From positions 1 through 40,976 of the forward strand of contig CAIWHP010000103.1 of NCBI GenBank assembly GCA_903912445.1: a stretch of 40,976 nucleotides of DNA, in the 5' to 3' direction. This document shows, piece by piece, positions 39,901 to 40,976 of this stretch; position 1 is the stretch's first letter, and each line of letters opens with the position of its first letter. Under the pieces are notes generated by a model. It made no database searches, was not told the DNA's origin, and saw nothing but the letters and a program-made list of their open reading frames with translations. The translations under genes were made by a program, and so were the position numbers. This DNA comes from an uncultured Lentisphaerota bacterium. Lineage in GTDB: Bacteria; Verrucomicrobiota; Kiritimatiellia; CAIQIC01.

Positions 39901-40976
39901 CTATGACGCGGCGGGCCGGCTGCTGCTGCTGGTCAGTTCAGTCAGCACGTTGACCTATGTCTATGACGATGCCGACCGGCTGCTGAGCGAGACGCAAGAC
40001 CTGGCGGCGGAACTGCTCGGCGCCCACGCCGGGCCGCGCACGGTGAGCTATGCCTACGACGCGGACGGCAACCGGACGAGCCTCACCTATCCCAGCGGCC
40101 GGGTCATCGAGCAGACCTTCGACAACCGCAACCAACTTACTGCGATCATACCGGAGGGCTTGGCCCCATTGGCGACCTACAGCTATGACCTCGCTGGCGA
40201 GCGGACCTCGCTGGCGCTGGTCAACGGCACCACGGCGGGTTACACCTACGATGCCGCCAGTCAGTTGACGCTGCTGCAGCACAAGCTGGGCGCGACCGTG
40301 TTCGCACAGGACACCTACGGCTACGACTTGATGGGCTGGCGGACGTTCACGAAACGGCTCAACGGGCTGGGCGATGTGTATGCCTATGACGACATCGGGC
40401 AGGTGACGCAGACGCTGTACGATGCCACGAATCCTGACACGACGCCGAGCGACCCCGCGCGGACCGTGGGCTACGCCTATGACGATGCCGGCAACCGCGA
40501 AACGCTGACGGACAACAGCGCGACCACGACCTACACCGCGAACGACTTGAACCAGTACACGCAGGTGTCAGGGTTCAGTCCGCAGGCATCCTACGACGGC
40601 AACGGCAATCTCGCGGGGCTCGGCAATGCGGAGTACACCTACGACGCGCAGAACCGGATGGTCGCGGCGACGGTCGGCACGAACACGGCGCAGTGCTGGT
40701 ACGACGCACGCAACCGCTGCGTAGCGCGCTCTATCAACGGTGCCGTCACGGCGCTGTTCTACGACGGCTGGAATCTGATCGAGGAACTGGATCCCCGCAA
40801 CTTCACGTCGGACTACATACACGGTCCGCGCGTGGACGAACTGGTGGCGAAGATCACAGAGGAAGTGACGATATATTATCACGCCGATGTGCTGGGCAAT
40901 GTGACGTACCTGACGTACGCGTCCGGCACCGTGGTCGAGCAGTACACGTACGACGTCTTCGGCCAGCCGACGATCA
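36965..40976 (+). CDS. RHS/YD-repeat protein with serine-rich N-terminal region (C-terminus outside window)
   Basis: At least 1337 residues are encoded and the frame is open at the window edge. The ATG follows GAGGAGAG. Residues 1-41 are basic and show no signal peptide (MTTQPKRKATKKTVG). Residues about 42-212 are a low-complexity Ser-rich tract (repeated SRSSASSPSSS and SSWSSASSP units). DPVNSYTGDEY begins the RHS N-terminal part. From about residue 540, YD repeats follow (YDALDRL, YDLAGRLTQV, YDDAGNRETLT, about 20 units) that should form the hollow beta-cocoon. The last visible part (YYHADVLGNVTYLT, YTYDVFGQPT) is the conserved RHS core end, so a variable, possibly toxic C-terminal tip should follow just past the window. 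It is probably a contact-dependent or secreted polymorphic effector; the export route is not visible. Confidence 0.93.
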   Translation, partial: MTTQPKRKATKKTVGSQAKVSAPKGGHRTPPPAPVLLQDEEPSSSSSSRSSASSPSSSASSVSSGSSPSSSRSSASSPSSSESSGSSVSSPSSSRSSWSSASSPLSSTSSPSSPSSSRSSPSASSQSSTSSPSSSVSSGSSGSSPSSSRSSASSPSASLSSWSSASSPMSSMSSPSSSRSSGGSQSSGGSQSSASSPSSSKSSVSSHSSGSTGIGVTDPNFPPSDNDPVNSYTGDEYRHIEDLVLWGGVGQQRLAWERWAHSRATVGQQWFGRGHNWRHNYQWEIVAGATSQEQPTLTLNYPDGAVWTFTQLTATQWKSAYACPDQLTQAGDAFTLQRANGWQYHIVRHTASDLEYYLVEAFTDAQGNTYTLTYDTDQRLIRVTEPARRWLAIAYGTVTMEEGSAHTPVPLTVITRVTASDGRQVVYTYAPFADAAMPYTYQVLASVSYPEGAEASYTYLVAQPGTRPLVGRWDDPHYRLPLPRSRSVYDLTPTAPWGSILQQVNDQTGEVLITVAGNQTNNPTVTYPRRGTTHYGMSGGLRASQTDGLGHETQYGYDSNGFQNSITDPLSRTTQLVNSAFGNPLQVTHPDSSVESWERDALDLPVEYTDTLGRETNYTRDALHRVTQIDYPDNSVETFEYNAYGQVTRRVLRNGGAILATYDAAGRMTSQTDPEGNVTTYAYDALDRLMALTDPRSNVTQFAYDLAGRLTQVIYADGSSRSMSYDAYGNLVYDVNELGKVRSFTYDIFRRLISVTDPLGHLTQVQYAGNDLMKDPLARVFPSGRSVTYAYDLAWNLATQTMGGATATYAYDQADELVTATDPLNRATEFTYDVRGRLATSTDPLDREMQRTYDTAGNLLTVETPDGEVTTNVYDVMNRVSSTTNPNGEQTAFAYDDIGNLETVTDARNHTTTYTYDLNRRRTAIIYPDDSQETFGYDGNGNLLTATNRAGASLTQTFDVRNRLLTSTWDDGTPAVSRTYDAAGRLLLLVSSVSTLTYVYDDADRLLSETQDLAAELLGAHAGPRTVSYAYDADGNRTSLTYPSGRVIEQTFDNRNQLTAIIPEGLAPLATYSYDLAGERTSLALVNGTTAGYTYDAASQLTLLQHKLGATVFAQDTYGYDLMGWRTFTKRLNGLGDVYAYDDIGQVTQTLYDATNPDTTPSDPARTVGYAYDDAGNRETLTDNSATTTYTANDLNQYTQVSGFSPQASYDGNGNLAGLGNAEYTYDAQNRMVAATVGTNTAQCWYDARNRCVARSINGAVTALFYDGWNLIEELDPRNFTSDYIHGPRVDELVAKITEEVTIYYHADVLGNVTYLTYASGTVVEQYTYDVFGQPTI

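Larger units (their letters stand above)
35139..40976. mobile_element. Left part of an integrative element at tRNA-Glu (right end outside window)
   Basis: The inferred element runs from the tRNA-Glu 3' fragment rightward. Order: att fragment, A/T-rich arm (35195-35240), tyrosine recombinase, and the RHS-repeat gene reaching the window edge. Geometry fits: insertion into the 3' half of a minus-strand tRNA gene leaves the 3' fragment on the left and restores the tRNA on the right. The right boundary is not visible, so it is not proven that the RHS gene is inside the element. Confidence 0.55.

Overview
The window is GC-rich with compact, bacterial-style genes. The gene families present suggest a free-living member of the PVC group, most likely Verrucomicrobiota or Kiritimatiellota: T5SS/PEP-CTERM-type beta repeats, a Gfo/Idh/MocA oxidoreductase, a URO-D-like protein, a LamG protein, a GH106 rhamnosidase, and a PQQ-propeller protein with HEAT repeats. 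This placement is inferred from gene content only, because no rRNA or complete tRNA is present.

Layout. (1) 1-4947: a secreted repeat protein (C-terminus outside the window), an oxidoreductase, a Dabb protein and a URO-D-family protein. (2) 5017-8244: a patchy accessory stretch with a LamG protein, a Phd/YoeB toxin-antitoxin pair between a truncated and a full copy of an immunity-like gene, several palindromic repeats and a VOC protein. (3) 8597-13284: small hydrophobic genes (DUF3309), two consecutive envelope genes each broken by a frameshift, an M13 metallopeptidase and an intact outer-membrane barrel protein with a clear terminator. (4) 13819-29925: a surface-glycan locus. An operon of DUF2298 ('YYY') protein, Agl23-like GT-C protein and GT4 glycosyltransferase is followed by two opposing methyltransferases, a giant GT-C::DUF2298 fusion, a tiny Tat-signal protein with a Pro/Thr tail, then GT2, UDP-galactopyranose mutase and another GT-C membrane protein. 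Together they would build a lipid-linked, possibly galactofuranose-containing glycan and transfer it outside the membrane. (5) 30499-35096: a GH106 alpha-L-rhamnosidase and a HEAT/PQQ-propeller protein. (6) 35139-end: the left end of an integrative element, marked by a 3' fragment of tRNA-Glu(UUC) beside a tyrosine recombinase. Its cargo in view is a large RHS-repeat protein with a long serine-rich N-terminal region, still open at the window edge.

The points most worth following are the tRNA-Glu att site with integrase and RHS cargo; the DUF2298/Agl23 glycan locus with its Pro/Thr-tailed Tat peptide as a possible dedicated O-glycosylation substrate; and the palindromic elements, some of which appear to be read through as protein.
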